The notes below the pieces were generated by a model. That model saw nothing but the letters and a program-made list of their open reading frames with translations, was not told where the DNA came from and did not search any database. Below, piece after piece: positions 42,487 through 52,085 of a stretch of 64,000 nucleotides of DNA. Position 1 is the first letter of the stretch. Each line of letters starts with the position of its first letter. Position numbers and translations under genes: made by a program. The DNA comes from Terriglobia bacterium (GTDB taxonomy: Bacteria; Acidobacteriota; Terriglobia; Terriglobales; Acidobacteriaceae): positions 21,153 through 85,152 of the forward strand of contig JAIQFW010000033.1 in assembly GCA_020073105.1 (NCBI GenBank), written 5' to 3'.

Positions 42487-44109
42487 ATGACAAGACTGTG
42501 GTTGTTGCTTCTGTTCTGTGCAGCAACGGCAGTTGGCTTGCCTGCACAGGTCTTCAAGATTGTGGCAAATCTAGATGGGTATAACGGGAATACTGGTGCG
42601 TCCCTGGTGCAGGGGCCGGACGGCAGTCTCTATGGTACGTCGCCCCGTGGCGGCAACAAGGAGGCTGGCTCAGTCTTCAAAGTCACACTCGACGGGACAG
42701 TGACGCTGCTATACAGCTTCTGCAGCGAACCAGGCTGCTCCGATGGCGGCGGTCCTGGCGAACCGCTACTTCTGGCAACCGATGGGAATTTCTACGGGAC
42801 AACCAACGGCAGCGGCACGCTTTTCAAGATCACCCCGAAAGGCAAGCTGAATACGTTACTCCGTTTCTGCTCTCAAACTGCTTGCACCGATGGCAGCCAA
42901 CCATACGGAGGGCTTACTCTGGGCGGAGATGGAAACCTCTACGGTACAACATCCAGCGGAGGGACTTACGGCAACTATGGCACGATCTTCAAAATCACCA
43001 CCGAGGGTAAGCTAGAGACCCTTCATGCCTTCCGGGGCGATGATGGCTATAACCCCAACTCGGGGTTGGTTCAGGTTGTTGATGGCAACTTTTATGGAAC
43101 AACAAAGGACGGGGGTGCTGAGGGGTGCTTCGGCTTTGGCTGCGGCACAGTTTTCAAAATGGCTCCATCCGGCAAGCTGACGACGCTGCACAAGTTCAAC
43201 CAAAACGATGGATTTAGCCCGAACCGTCTGATTCAAGGAAGTGCCGGAGATCTCTACGGCACGACCTATGAAGGCGGTAACAATGGTCATGGTAAGGGTA
43301 CAGTCTTCAAAATCGCCAGCGATGGTAGCTTAACGACCTTGCACACGTTCGAGTTCACAGATGGCGCATTTCCTACTTCGGGTCTTGTCCAAGGCACGGA
43401 TGGGAATTTCTACGGGACAACAACAATCGGCGGACCAGGTAACCCTGCTTGTGGAACCGCCTACCAGATCACACCAGAAGGAGCATTAACGCTGTTGCAC
43501 AACTTTGATTGTGATGATGGCAAGTATTCTTATGCTGCCTTGATGCAGGCGACAAATGGCGCCTTCTATGGGACAACGTATGCTGGCGGTGCCAACGACT
43601 GGGGTGTTGTCTTCAGCATAGATATGGGCCTGAAACCGTTTGTCCGTGCGATACGGAGTGCAGGCGCGGTCGGACAGACTGACGGTATTCTCGGCCAAGG
43701 CTTCACGGGAACCACTGATGTTTCAATCAACGGTGCCCCTGCCGAGTTCAAAGTTGTTTCTGATACCTTCCTCAAGGCTACGGTTCCGGACGGAGCTACC
43801 AGTGGGTTCGTCAGCGTCACTACGCCCAGCGGAACCTTAACCAGCAACAAAATCTTCCGCGTCAGACCGCAACTCTTGAGTTTCGACCCGCCGAGTGGGC
43901 CAGTCGGGACACAAGTGACAATCACGGGAGTCAGCCTGACGCAGACTCAAGGCGTGGGTTTCGGGAATCGCGTCCCCGCACAGTTCGCGGTGAACTCCGA
44001 CACGCAGGTGACGGCAATCGTCCCAAGCGGGGCGAAGACTGGCAAGGTTGGAATTGAGACCACCGGCGGGACTGCCATCAGCTCGGAGACTTTCACAGTG
44101 ACGCCGTGA
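42487..44109 (+). CDS. GloVer-type tandem-repeat secreted protein with C-terminal IPT/TIG domain (paralogue 2)
   Basis: About 540 residues, a tandem paralogue of the gene just upstream, with signal peptide MTRLWLLLLFCAATAVGLPAQ. It has the same DGNFYGTT / GTVFKITPEGxLxTLHxF repeats and the same C-terminal IPT/TIG domain. That C-terminal region is far more similar between the paralogues than the propeller repeats are, which suggests the ligand-facing part has diverged. It is probably extracellular; function is unknown. Confidence 0.88.
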   Translation: MTRLWLLLLFCAATAVGLPAQVFKIVANLDGYNGNTGASLVQGPDGSLYGTSPRGGNKEAGSVFKVTLDGTVTLLYSFCSEPGCSDGGGPGEPLLLATDGNFYGTTNGSGTLFKITPKGKLNTLLRFCSQTACTDGSQPYGGLTLGGDGNLYGTTSSGGTYGNYGTIFKITTEGKLETLHAFRGDDGYNPNSGLVQVVDGNFYGTTKDGGAEGCFGFGCGTVFKMAPSGKLTTLHKFNQNDGFSPNRLIQGSAGDLYGTTYEGGNNGHGKGTVFKIASDGSLTTLHTFEFTDGAFPTSGLVQGTDGNFYGTTTIGGPGNPACGTAYQITPEGALTLLHNFDCDDGKYSYAALMQATNGAFYGTTYAGGANDWGVVFSIDMGLKPFVRAIRSAGAVGQTDGILGQGFTGTTDVSINGAPAEFKVVSDTFLKATVPDGATSGFVSVTTPSGTLTSNKIFRVRPQLLSFDPPSGPVGTQVTITGVSLTQTQGVGFGNRVPAQFAVNSDTQVTAIVPSGAKTGKVGIETTGGTAISSETFTVTP

Positions 44110-44172
44110 CTTCTGAGAGTTACCACCAAAGCGCAGATCGTCTGCAGACAGTCGCGATTCAGAACGCCCTCT

Positions 44173-44763
44173 TCAGTTGGATTTTGCTGGATACCAAAGC
44201 GGAGCCGTCTGATCTTTGCTCCGCCACACCTTGCCGGCATCTACGCCGCGAATGGTCGTCCGGTGCAACTTCGGGCAGTATCCCGTCAACTCAGGCGAAA
44301 GCAGGCCGCCAAAGCTGATGTGGTTGGGCATGATGAACCAGCCGTTTGCACCGCACGTGCACCGAAAACAAAACCAAACACCTTCATCCTGGACGACGCC
44401 CGGTGGCGGAAAGTTGATGCCCCAGAAATTCTCTTTCACAGCGTTGTCTTCCAGAAACTCCACCCCATAAGTGTAGACACCCCGGAGTCCGCTCACGTAT
44501 GCGACCACCCGGGCCGGAGCTTGAGCCAGGTGATTGTTTCGTAACACGATGGTGGAATGGACCAGCAGCTCACGATCCAGTTGAATGGCGGCCCCATATC
44601 GGTTCAGTTTGGTGGCTCTGGCAGGAATGGTGAAGGGGCAGTAAGCACGGTCGTGGCCTGACAGGGTTATGCGAGCATGGAGCGCCATGCGACCACTTCG
44701 CCGGCTAACCGATTCAGTTCTCACAGTCCCCTCGTTGCTGACGCATTCCCAAGCCGCATGCAA
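44173..44763 (-). CDS. PilZ-domain protein with a cysteine-containing C-terminal extension
   Basis: A 196-residue protein. An N-terminal PilZ-like domain has RRSGRMALHARITLSG (Arg-rich motif) and TKLNRYGAAIQL, where the usual D/NxSxxG Ser is replaced. The C-terminal 80 residues contain CFRCTCGANGWF and a later Cys, a possible zinc site. The canonical c-di-GMP residues are incomplete, so it may not bind the nucleotide. It is convergent with the second GloVer gene. Confidence 0.65.
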   Translation of the reverse strand: MHAAWECVSNEGTVRTESVSRRSGRMALHARITLSGHDRAYCPFTIPARATKLNRYGAAIQLDRELLVHSTIVLRNNHLAQAPARVVAYVSGLRGVYTYGVEFLEDNAVKENFWGINFPPPGVVQDEGVWFCFRCTCGANGWFIMPNHISFGGLLSPELTGYCPKLHRTTIRGVDAGKVWRSKDQTAPLWYPAKSN

Positions 44764-45081
44764 CGTTCGTTCAGAGTCACGGCTGGCTCTCTTGAGATAC
44801 TAGGCTAGCCAGGGGTGCGTAGCTACGTAACCGAGGTTCACCATTCCAAGGTGTCCTTGAGAAAGCGACTTTGTGGGGTCAGGGTTAGGTTACTGCCAGC
44901 TAAGGCGATGTACCCGAGCCAGCCGTCCCACTGCTCGTCCCGCCTGCTGTGCGCCTTGTCCCAAAGCCGCGCCGGACGCGGAGTCTGGTGCTAGAATCCG
45001 CCCAGCATTGAGCAGCATTCGCATGGCTGGATGCCGTGCGTTCTTGCCCATGATCGGTCAGCTTTTCGCCCAGGTGAAACC
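44764..45081. other. intergenic region, no gene seen
   Basis: A 318-bp gap with divergent promoters for the PilZ-like and kelch-type genes. It contains a 10-bp palindrome, CGTAGCTACG, at 44818-44827. Nothing else stands out. Confidence 0.45.
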
Positions 45082-46083
45082 ATGTCCAATCGTTCCTTCC
45101 GACTTTGTCCGGCAATCGCAATAGCAATTCTGCTCACACTCACCCTGTTCACTCCATTGGGTGCCGCCGCCGCCGATGCCCCGTCGCTCACTTGGGTGCA
45201 ACTGACTCCACCCAATTCCCCTCCTGCTCGGGGTGCTGCTGCAATGGCGTACGACCCAGTCAGCAAGCGGATCGTGTTGTTCGGCGGCACAACCGCTACC
45301 AAATATCTCAACGATACGTGGACCTTTGATGGAACCACATGGACCCAGGTAAACACTCCCGTGGCTCCGCCAGCGCGCGCCTCCGGCATGATGGCCTACG
45401 ATTTTCCTACCCGAAAGCTGGTCATGTTCGGAGGCTTCGACTCCGATTACCTCGGCGACACCTGGATTTTTGACGGCGCGACCCAGACCTGGACCCAGGC
45501 CAATCCCCTGAAATCTCCGGGACCGTTGGGAGGGTGCCTGCTCTTCACCGATCCCAAGAACGGCCGTGTCGATCTGTTTGGAGGATTCAACCATAACCGG
45601 AAGGTGAGATATCCGATCGACACATGGAGATGGACCGGAACCAGTTGGAGAAAATTGCATCCCGCCACATCGCCGGAGGGCCGGTCGTCGGGAGCCGTGG
45701 GCAACGATCCCGCCAGGAAGAATGTTGTGATCTCCGGCGGACTTGGAGATCTGATGACCGAGAACACATGGACCTGGGATGGAAGCGATTGGACGGAACA
45801 GGTCCCGGTGACGCAGATGCCATACGTGTTTTACACCAGTACTGCGTACGCACCCCCGTTACAGGCAGTATTGGTCTTTGGCGGCGATGAGGTCACGGGC
45901 GCCGAGAATACCACCTGGGCATGGACGGGTAGCGATTGGATCCAGTTGCAGCCGCTGCAATCCCCCCCAGTTCGCGATTCCCCGGCCATGGCTTACGATT
46001 TCGCCAGCCGTCAGCTCATCATGTTTGGCGGCGCCGGGCTCGAGGCGTACCTCAATGACACTTGGAAGTTGACTCGGCCTTAG
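45082..46083 (+). CDS. secreted kelch-type beta-propeller protein
   Basis: About 333 residues from an ATG preceded by CAGGTGAAACC. A signal peptide (AIAIAILLTLTLFTPLGAAAA) is followed by six or so kelch units of about 50 residues, each with MAYDxxxxxxVLFGG and (L)NDTWxFDGxxWTQ cores. It should fold as a beta-propeller in the periplasm or outside the cell. No enzyme residues of galactose oxidase are recognisable, so binding or adhesion is likelier than catalysis. Confidence 0.88.
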   Translation: MSNRSFRLCPAIAIAILLTLTLFTPLGAAAADAPSLTWVQLTPPNSPPARGAAAMAYDPVSKRIVLFGGTTATKYLNDTWTFDGTTWTQVNTPVAPPARASGMMAYDFPTRKLVMFGGFDSDYLGDTWIFDGATQTWTQANPLKSPGPLGGCLLFTDPKNGRVDLFGGFNHNRKVRYPIDTWRWTGTSWRKLHPATSPEGRSSGAVGNDPARKNVVISGGLGDLMTENTWTWDGSDWTEQVPVTQMPYVFYTSTAYAPPLQAVLVFGGDEVTGAENTTWAWTGSDWIQLQPLQSPPVRDSPAMAYDFASRQLIMFGGAGLEAYLNDTWKLTRP

Positions 46084-46366
46084 AGCGAGCATCCACGAAC
46101 GAACCCCGCGCAAGTGGGTGCCTTGAAGCATGCCCCGCCCTACTTGGGGTCCTTCTTCCGTTGGTAGACCGGAGGAAAGCAACCAGCAGCATTTGGCTAA
46201 ACTCCAGCACACTGCCCCCGTCATTCCAGCGCCTGCCGATCCGGCTTCCCTTCTATCTCTTAGCCCATCAACAGGTTCTGAGCCAGCGCCGGTTTTAGAG
46301 CGATGGCAAGGAGTTTGCATCTATTAGTCCTCGGGGAAACGAACGTTGACAGGGCAAACGGGAAAA

Positions 46367-47176
46367 ATGGGGACAGACTTGCCGGCCACAAGCTCCCGTA
46401 GCCGTTGCTCGCCAGTTCATCCCTGGGCTGTCATTCTGCTTCTGATTTTTCTCAGCCTCTCACTGAAACCGGCCCATTCTGCGGAGAAGACCTCTGAGGC
46501 CATTGCCTCCGCCAGCGGCTCCTCTCCCGCGATTGTGGTGGGTTTCGTCGGCGGATTCGTTCGTCCTGACGATGTGCGGCACGCGGAGGTGCAGCTTGCC
46601 CAAAAGCTGCGCACTACGTATGCGGATCGCATGCACGCCGAAGTGTTCGACAACCGGCACCGGAAAGACGCGCATCGGGTCATTCTCAAATGGCTCGACA
46701 TCGACGCCGATGGTGATCTCTCCGACGCCGAGAAGAGCACGGCCCGCATCATCCTCTACGGTCACAGTTGGGGCGCGGCGGCTGCGATTTCTCTGGCTCG
46801 TGAACTGCAACGGGAGAACATTCCGGTGTTGCTCACGGTCCAGGTGGATAGCATCGCCAAGATCGGACAAAACGACCGCGTGGTCCCCGCGAACGTAGCG
46901 AAAGCCGTCAACTTTTACCAACCCCGGGGCCTGCTCCACGGTCGTTCCAAGATCGTTGCTGCCGATCCCACGCGAACTGAGATCCTGGGCGAGTTTCGCC
47001 TGGAGTACAAGAAAGCACCTGCAGAATGCCGCGAGTATCCCTGGCTGGACCGGCATTTGTTCAAAGGGCACACCGCCATCGAATGCGATCCGCAGGTGTG
47101 GTTGCAAATTGGGAACTTGATCGACACCTCTTTGTCATCCGGGAACACGCAACTCGCGGGCGCCGCACTCCGCTAA
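46367..47176 (+). CDS. secreted alpha/beta-hydrolase-like protein with an EF-hand loop
   Basis: About 269 residues, starting at the ATG at 46367; a TTG at 46346 is possible. A hydrophobic signal or anchor (WAVILLLIFLSLSL) is followed by a hydrolase-like domain with VVGFVGGF, nucleophile elbow ILYGHSWGAA and a possible catalytic His in FKGHTAIE. Inserted before the elbow is DIDADGDLSDAE (46697-46732), a canonical 12-residue EF-hand calcium loop. This combination suggests a calcium-regulated secreted esterase or lipase-like enzyme. The catalytic triad acid is not obvious. Confidence 0.7.
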   Translation: MGTDLPATSSRSRCSPVHPWAVILLLIFLSLSLKPAHSAEKTSEAIASASGSSPAIVVGFVGGFVRPDDVRHAEVQLAQKLRTTYADRMHAEVFDNRHRKDAHRVILKWLDIDADGDLSDAEKSTARIILYGHSWGAAAAISLARELQRENIPVLLTVQVDSIAKIGQNDRVVPANVAKAVNFYQPRGLLHGRSKIVAADPTRTEILGEFRLEYKKAPAECREYPWLDRHLFKGHTAIECDPQVWLQIGNLIDTSLSSGNTQLAGAALR

Positions 47177-47304
47177 TAAGCCCCTCCGAGCTGCTGTGAG
47201 CCAACAGAGCTTGCCGCGGCGGATCACTGCGGTTGACCACGACCATACGCTCACTGCTTGACATCAGCGTACGCGAGTACAATCCGACCTAGAGGGCGAC
47301 CTCT

Positions 47305-48864
47305 ATGACGGATCTGGCAGACATCCTTGGTGGTTTTGGCACTCGTACCAATGATCTCCTGCGCGATACCTGGAAGTTCACACTCTCTCTCAATAACATC
47401 ATCACCTGCAGCCCTGTAGCCTGGAACCACAAAGGCCTTGACCCGATCCCGTTCTCGAGGGCGATGTTGCGCCTGGAAGACGAATTGAAGGCTCTGTCGA
47501 GGGCCATCATGGAGGCCCAGGACAATCAGAATGTGGCTGCGCTGGAGCGCCTGTACCAGAAGGTCGAGCCCGCATTCAGAGTCATATTTGGGGAGCACAG
47601 CCGTGAATCCCAGCTGGCGGTGGATGCGATCAGCCTCTATCTTGAACAGCAACAGGTCCTGCTTTTCACCTACACCGGCAGGACGTCGTGGGTCGCCCGG
47701 TCTTCCTACCAAGATATCTTTCTCCGTCAACTGGCCAGCCATACCCTCGTGAAGCATCCATTTCTCTCCAAAGAGTCGTTGGATCGCGCGGGCACGGAAC
47801 TCAAGGCGTATGCGGAGGATTTTTTGCGGTCGATCCAGCAGATGTACCTGACCGATGTCGAAGAGATCTTCAGGAGATATCACGCCTTGCTGATCGATCT
47901 GCATGGCGCCCTGTGCAAACATCCCATCCGTGTGCCTACCTACGCAGGGGTTTCACCACGGCACATTGCCCGCACCGACGCCGGCGTGGTTTCGAATTTT
48001 ATCGGCGAGATGCGCGAGATGCCCAATCTTGAGGACTCCCAGCGTGAGCAGATCCTGGCACTGCGCGACGCTGATGGAACCGCTGAAACCGAGCTGTACC
48101 AGAGACTGGCTGTCTCACCGGACTGGGGCGGTGAGCTCGGTCATGTGGTGGCATTCATGCATCAGAGGAACCAGGACCCGCTTGCCAAATACAAGGTTTT
48201 CGAAGCCGGACTCCAGGGGGAGCTTGAGCCCGTCGAGATTGGGGAAGCGAAGAGCGATCAAGTCATCGATCAGGAGAAGAATGTGGCTCGACTTCGGACA
48301 CTGCTCACCGCGTTCGTTAAGGGGAGTCACATGCCCTTTACTCTCCTCGAAGGCGAGGGTGGTGTAGGCAAAACACTGTCGCTCCAGGCGCTGGTTCGTG
48401 AGATCGATGGTTTGAAGCTCGTTCTGATCTCTTCCGACCATCTTGGCCAGATCCGGGAGTATGCGCAACGCATGTCCGAGGAACCATGGAGGACAGTGCT
48501 CTACATCGATGATATGACCTTCGATCCGCGTCACTATGAGAGTTTCAAGATTGGGACGCAAGGCATGAAGCGGTTTTATGACAACGTCACAGTCATGGCC
48601 GCGGCCAACCCATCGTCATTGGAGCATCTCCCCCCAGAGGTGTTGCGACGCTGGCCAATTAGGATTAAGTACGGGCGTCCGAATTTGGCAAATGACGCGA
48701 CGCTACGCAAGGTGCTCAAGGCAAATTGCGACCGCGTCAAAATGGAGTACGCCCCTGGCCTCGTCACTGCGTTCCGAAAGCAGCATAGAAACGTGCTCAA
48801 GACTTTGCCGCCATCCGCAGTTTATGACTTCCTGCGGGAAGTAAAACTGACGCGCGGACTGTAG
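47305..48864 (+). CDS. DUF815-like AAA ATPase with a long unknown N-terminal region
   Basis: A 519-residue protein. The C-terminal third (about residue 325 onward) is a P-loop ATPase with LLEGEGGVGKTLSLQAL (Walker A), TVLYIDDMTFD (Walker B with Asp-Asp) and VMAAANPSSLEHLP (sensor 1), then RRWPIRIKYGRPN. This resembles the DUF815/IstB-like AAA group. The first 320 residues are mainly helical and match nothing I know. There is no signal peptide, so it is cytoplasmic. It stands alone with no obvious partner. Roles in protein remodelling, DNA metabolism or stress or phage defence are all open. Confidence 0.75.
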   Translation: MTDLADILGGFGTRTNDLLRDTWKFTLSLNNIITCSPVAWNHKGLDPIPFSRAMLRLEDELKALSRAIMEAQDNQNVAALERLYQKVEPAFRVIFGEHSRESQLAVDAISLYLEQQQVLLFTYTGRTSWVARSSYQDIFLRQLASHTLVKHPFLSKESLDRAGTELKAYAEDFLRSIQQMYLTDVEEIFRRYHALLIDLHGALCKHPIRVPTYAGVSPRHIARTDAGVVSNFIGEMREMPNLEDSQREQILALRDADGTAETELYQRLAVSPDWGGELGHVVAFMHQRNQDPLAKYKVFEAGLQGELEPVEIGEAKSDQVIDQEKNVARLRTLLTAFVKGSHMPFTLLEGEGGVGKTLSLQALVREIDGLKLVLISSDHLGQIREYAQRMSEEPWRTVLYIDDMTFDPRHYESFKIGTQGMKRFYDNVTVMAAANPSSLEHLPPEVLRRWPIRIKYGRPNLANDATLRKVLKANCDRVKMEYAPGLVTAFRKQHRNVLKTLPPSAVYDFLREVKLTRGL

Positions 48865-49060
48865 GCTCACGTGGCTGCGACGTGCCCGCGAATACCGCTG
48901 AGTGTGACCATTTCTGACCGAAGGGGGCAGAAAGCTGGGCACAGTCAAACGCGCAGTTTAGTGCGAAGGAAACTGGCAATTCTCAATGTGTGTTATCGCC
49001 CGTTACCCACAGCGATGCGGGATCCGAAGGCGTTCTCATAGGGTTGGATCACAATAGCTT

Positions 49061-51508
49061 TCATTCGTAGCGCAGCGCCACCATCGGGTCCACGCGCATG
49101 GCCCAGCGCGCGGGGATGAAGCAGGCGAACAACGCCACCACACAGAGTAAGAGAGCCACGCTCGAAAACGTCAACGCATCGGTGCTGGTTACGCCGAGGA
49201 GCAGACTTTTCAGAAAGCGCGTCAAAATGAACGCCAGCAGCAAACCCAGGCCAACGCCCGCAAGCATCAACTTCACTCCATAGCCGAGCACCAACCGCAG
49301 AACGTCTTGTCGGGTTGCCCCGAGCGTCACCCGGATGCCGATTTCATGGGTGCGCTGCCGCGTGCTGTAGGCCGTGACGCCGTAGATTCCGACCGCGGCC
49401 AACGCCAGAGCGAGCAGCCCGAATGCGCCGACAAAGGTCCCTGCAACGCGCTGGCCGAAGCTGGAGAACTGTGAGCGTACCTCCAGCGTGGTGACGTCAT
49501 AGACGATCAACTCCGGATTCAGTTCATGGACCGCTTTCTCGATGGTCTTGGCGAAAGCCAATGGATCTCCCGCCACACGCGCGCTGATAATCATGTTGGC
49601 CCGGTAAACCTGGTACAACGGCAAATAAAGGAACGGTGTTGGCTTTTCATTCAAGAAGGTCACTTTGGTGTCCCGCGCCACACCGACGACCGTGAACCAT
49701 TCGTGGGTAAAGTCCGAATTGAGCTGTTTCCCCAAAGCTTCTTGCTTGGGCCAATAGCGGTTCGCGAACGCTTCGTTGACGATCACCGCACGCTGCGAGC
49801 TCTTGTTGTCCTGCAGGGTGAAATCGCGGCCTTTCACTAACGGAATCTGCATGGTCTGGAGAAAATTGGGCGTGACGATCGCCACCTGCGTCTCCATCGA
49901 CTCATTGGCTGGCGATACGTACCCCTCGGGCTTGACGCTGGTCGAACCTCCGCCAAAGCTGAGCGGTACCCGGTTCGACAGGGCCACCGATTGCATGCCC
50001 GGCAGCGTTTCCAGTTTCGCTAGCAACTGGCGATCGAACTCCGCTCCGGTCGAATCCGAATATCCTGTGGTAAATAGATCGTAGGAAGCAATCAGTACAT
50101 TGTGGGGACTGAACCCCGGATTGAGTTGCTGCGCGCTCCGGACACTGCGAATGAACAAACCCGCGCAGATGAGTAGCAACAGCGAGAGTGAGATTTGCGC
50201 CACCACCAATCCGCTCGTGAGACGCGCCTTCCTGAGTCCGCCTGACACGGTCCCGCTGTCCTCTTTCAAGACTGTGAACGGCGCTATGGCCGAGGCCCGC
50301 AGCGCAGGCAAGATACCGAAGATCACGCCGGTGAGGATCGAAATTACCAGCGTAGCAAGCAGAACCGTGCGGTCGGCGGAGATGCTGAGTGCGAGTGGAA
50401 TGTCCTCCGTCACAGGCATGAATTTCATGAGTGTGCCCTGAGTCCAGAACGTGATCAGCAGCGCGACCACCCCTCCCGCCAGCGCCAGCATCAGGCTTTC
50501 CGCCAGCAGTTGCCGCACCAGCCGCCAGCGGCTCCCACCCAGGGACATACGAATGGCGATTTCACGCCTCCGCCCCACGGCGCGAACCAGCATCAGATTC
50601 GCCACGTTCACGCATGCCAGCAGCAGCACGAGGCCTGCGATGCACATCAGCGCCGGCAGTAGGGTCGAGAGAAACTGGTTTAAGCCAAATGGGTTCCGCC
50701 ACAGCGGATACACCGTCACAGTGTCGTGACCTTTGTGCTCCTCGGGATAACTCTTGACCTCCGGCTTCAGCCGCAGCGTCATTTCCGCCTGCGCCTGCTC
50801 TGGCCTGACGCCCGGCTTCAAGCGTCCGAATCCAAGCAACCAGAACTGATGATGATCATGAAGCAGGTCGCCCAGGGGGTTTAATTGTGCTTCCATCATG
50901 ATCGGAACCCAAATCTCGGTCCGCACCCCGGTCTGGCTCCCCTGAAACACCGCTGGCGTCACGCCCACAATGGTGTACGGGTGTTGGTTGATCTCAATGG
51001 TCTGGCCCACGACGTTCCGATTGGCGGCGAAGTGCGTCTGCCACATACGGTAGCTGATCACCGCCACGGGCGCTCCCCCCGGTTTCTCGTCCTCAACGGG
51101 CAGAAAACCGCGCCCAAGGATTGGCCGTACACCCAATACATCGAAGTAATTCGCAGACGTTACCATGCCGAAGACGCGCTCCGCTTTGCTCTTGCCCTTC
51201 AGGCTCATTTGAACGAAGCTGCACGCCGCGATCCCGGTAAAACTCTGCTGTCCATCGCGCATCGCCTCCAGGTCGGGATAGGTAAACGGGAAGGGATTGT
51301 CGCCGGGCTTACTCAGGGTCAGCGACACCACCTCGCTGGGGCGGTCAAGCCCGGGAACGGGGTTCAGCAAGGTCGAATTGATCCAACTGAAGATGGTGGT
51401 GTTTGCTCCGATTCCCAACGCTAGCGTCAGGATGGCAAGCACTGCGAAGCCCGGTGCCTTCGCGATCATCCGCAGGCTATAGCGTATGTCCTGCCAGAAC
51501 GAGGTCAT
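49061..51508 (-). CDS. ADOP-family MacB/FtsX-type ABC permease
   Basis: About 815 residues. The ATG has GGAGG 7 nt upstream. It begins FWQDIRYSLRMIAKAPGFAVLAILTLALGIGANTTIF, the hallmark of acidobacterial duplicated orphan permeases. There are two MacB_PCD periplasmic domains and two FtsX permease units, for example residues 270-410 and 690-810, with ANLMLVRAVGRRREIAIRMSLG and THEIGIRVTLGATRQDVLRLVL. No ATPase gene is adjacent, as is usual for the family. It may export peptides or lipids or act in mechanotransmission. Confidence 0.93.
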   Translation of the reverse strand: MTSFWQDIRYSLRMIAKAPGFAVLAILTLALGIGANTTIFSWINSTLLNPVPGLDRPSEVVSLTLSKPGDNPFPFTYPDLEAMRDGQQSFTGIAACSFVQMSLKGKSKAERVFGMVTSANYFDVLGVRPILGRGFLPVEDEKPGGAPVAVISYRMWQTHFAANRNVVGQTIEINQHPYTIVGVTPAVFQGSQTGVRTEIWVPIMMEAQLNPLGDLLHDHHQFWLLGFGRLKPGVRPEQAQAEMTLRLKPEVKSYPEEHKGHDTVTVYPLWRNPFGLNQFLSTLLPALMCIAGLVLLLACVNVANLMLVRAVGRRREIAIRMSLGGSRWRLVRQLLAESLMLALAGGVVALLITFWTQGTLMKFMPVTEDIPLALSISADRTVLLATLVISILTGVIFGILPALRASAIAPFTVLKEDSGTVSGGLRKARLTSGLVVAQISLSLLLLICAGLFIRSVRSAQQLNPGFSPHNVLIASYDLFTTGYSDSTGAEFDRQLLAKLETLPGMQSVALSNRVPLSFGGGSTSVKPEGYVSPANESMETQVAIVTPNFLQTMQIPLVKGRDFTLQDNKSSQRAVIVNEAFANRYWPKQEALGKQLNSDFTHEWFTVVGVARDTKVTFLNEKPTPFLYLPLYQVYRANMIISARVAGDPLAFAKTIEKAVHELNPELIVYDVTTLEVRSQFSSFGQRVAGTFVGAFGLLALALAAVGIYGVTAYSTRQRTHEIGIRVTLGATRQDVLRLVLGYGVKLMLAGVGLGLLLAFILTRFLKSLLLGVTSTDALTFSSVALLLCVVALFACFIPARWAMRVDPMVALRYE

Positions 51509-51863
51509 CCGCCTACCTCCAAATACCACTCAGATCAATTCCAAGCATGTTCCCGCCCATCGTAGGGTATACGCTAAGCGAGTAAGCGCACGCCACTTAC
51601 CGGTATTGCCCTGTTCCCGTCGTGCGCCCGGCTGTGCGATTGTGGGACGAGCGATAGCGAAACCGAACAGTTGATTGTTGTAGAGGCCAAGTTGCAAGCA
51701 AATTCGAAGCAGACGATAGCGAGTGCAGGTGGCAGATGGATGTCGGCACATCGCCTTCACTCATTGACCGCGGTTGCATGCTTGCCAAGAACCGACCGCG
51801 GACAGACAGGCGGATTCTCGAGCGCGGCGAGGGACCTCAATCTTCCCTGCAGCGGCCAGAAAG
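51509..51863. other. intergenic region, no gene seen
   Basis: A 355-bp stretch between the ADOP gene and tRNA-Gln. It should carry the promoter for the permease on the minus strand. No conserved reading frame, repeat or RNA was recognised. Confidence 0.45.
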
Positions 51864-51937
51864 TGGCAGCCCCCCAGGGATTCGAACCCCGATACTCTGC
51901 TCCAGAGGCAGATGTCCTACCATTGAACGAGGGGGCT
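51864..51937 (-). tRNA. tRNA-Gln (anticodon CTG)
   Basis: A 74-nt cloverleaf. Acceptor AGCCCCC pairs with GGGGGCT; D stem GTTC pairs with GGAC. The anticodon stem TCTGC/GCAGA encloses loop CTCTGGA, giving CTG. The T arm CGGGG-TTCGAAT-CCCTG includes a G-T pair, and CCA is encoded after a G discriminator. Confidence 0.93.
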
Positions 51938-52085
51938 GCACGCAGTCCCTAAGGAAGAGACTGCCTACTTGATTTTATGGGCTGGTCGAAACCCGGTCAA
52001 CCGGAGACGCAGGCGCGACACCAAGCGAGTTCCACCGCTGTTCTTTATGCCCTTAGCGGTTTAACATTCCTGCAGGAGAACTCCC

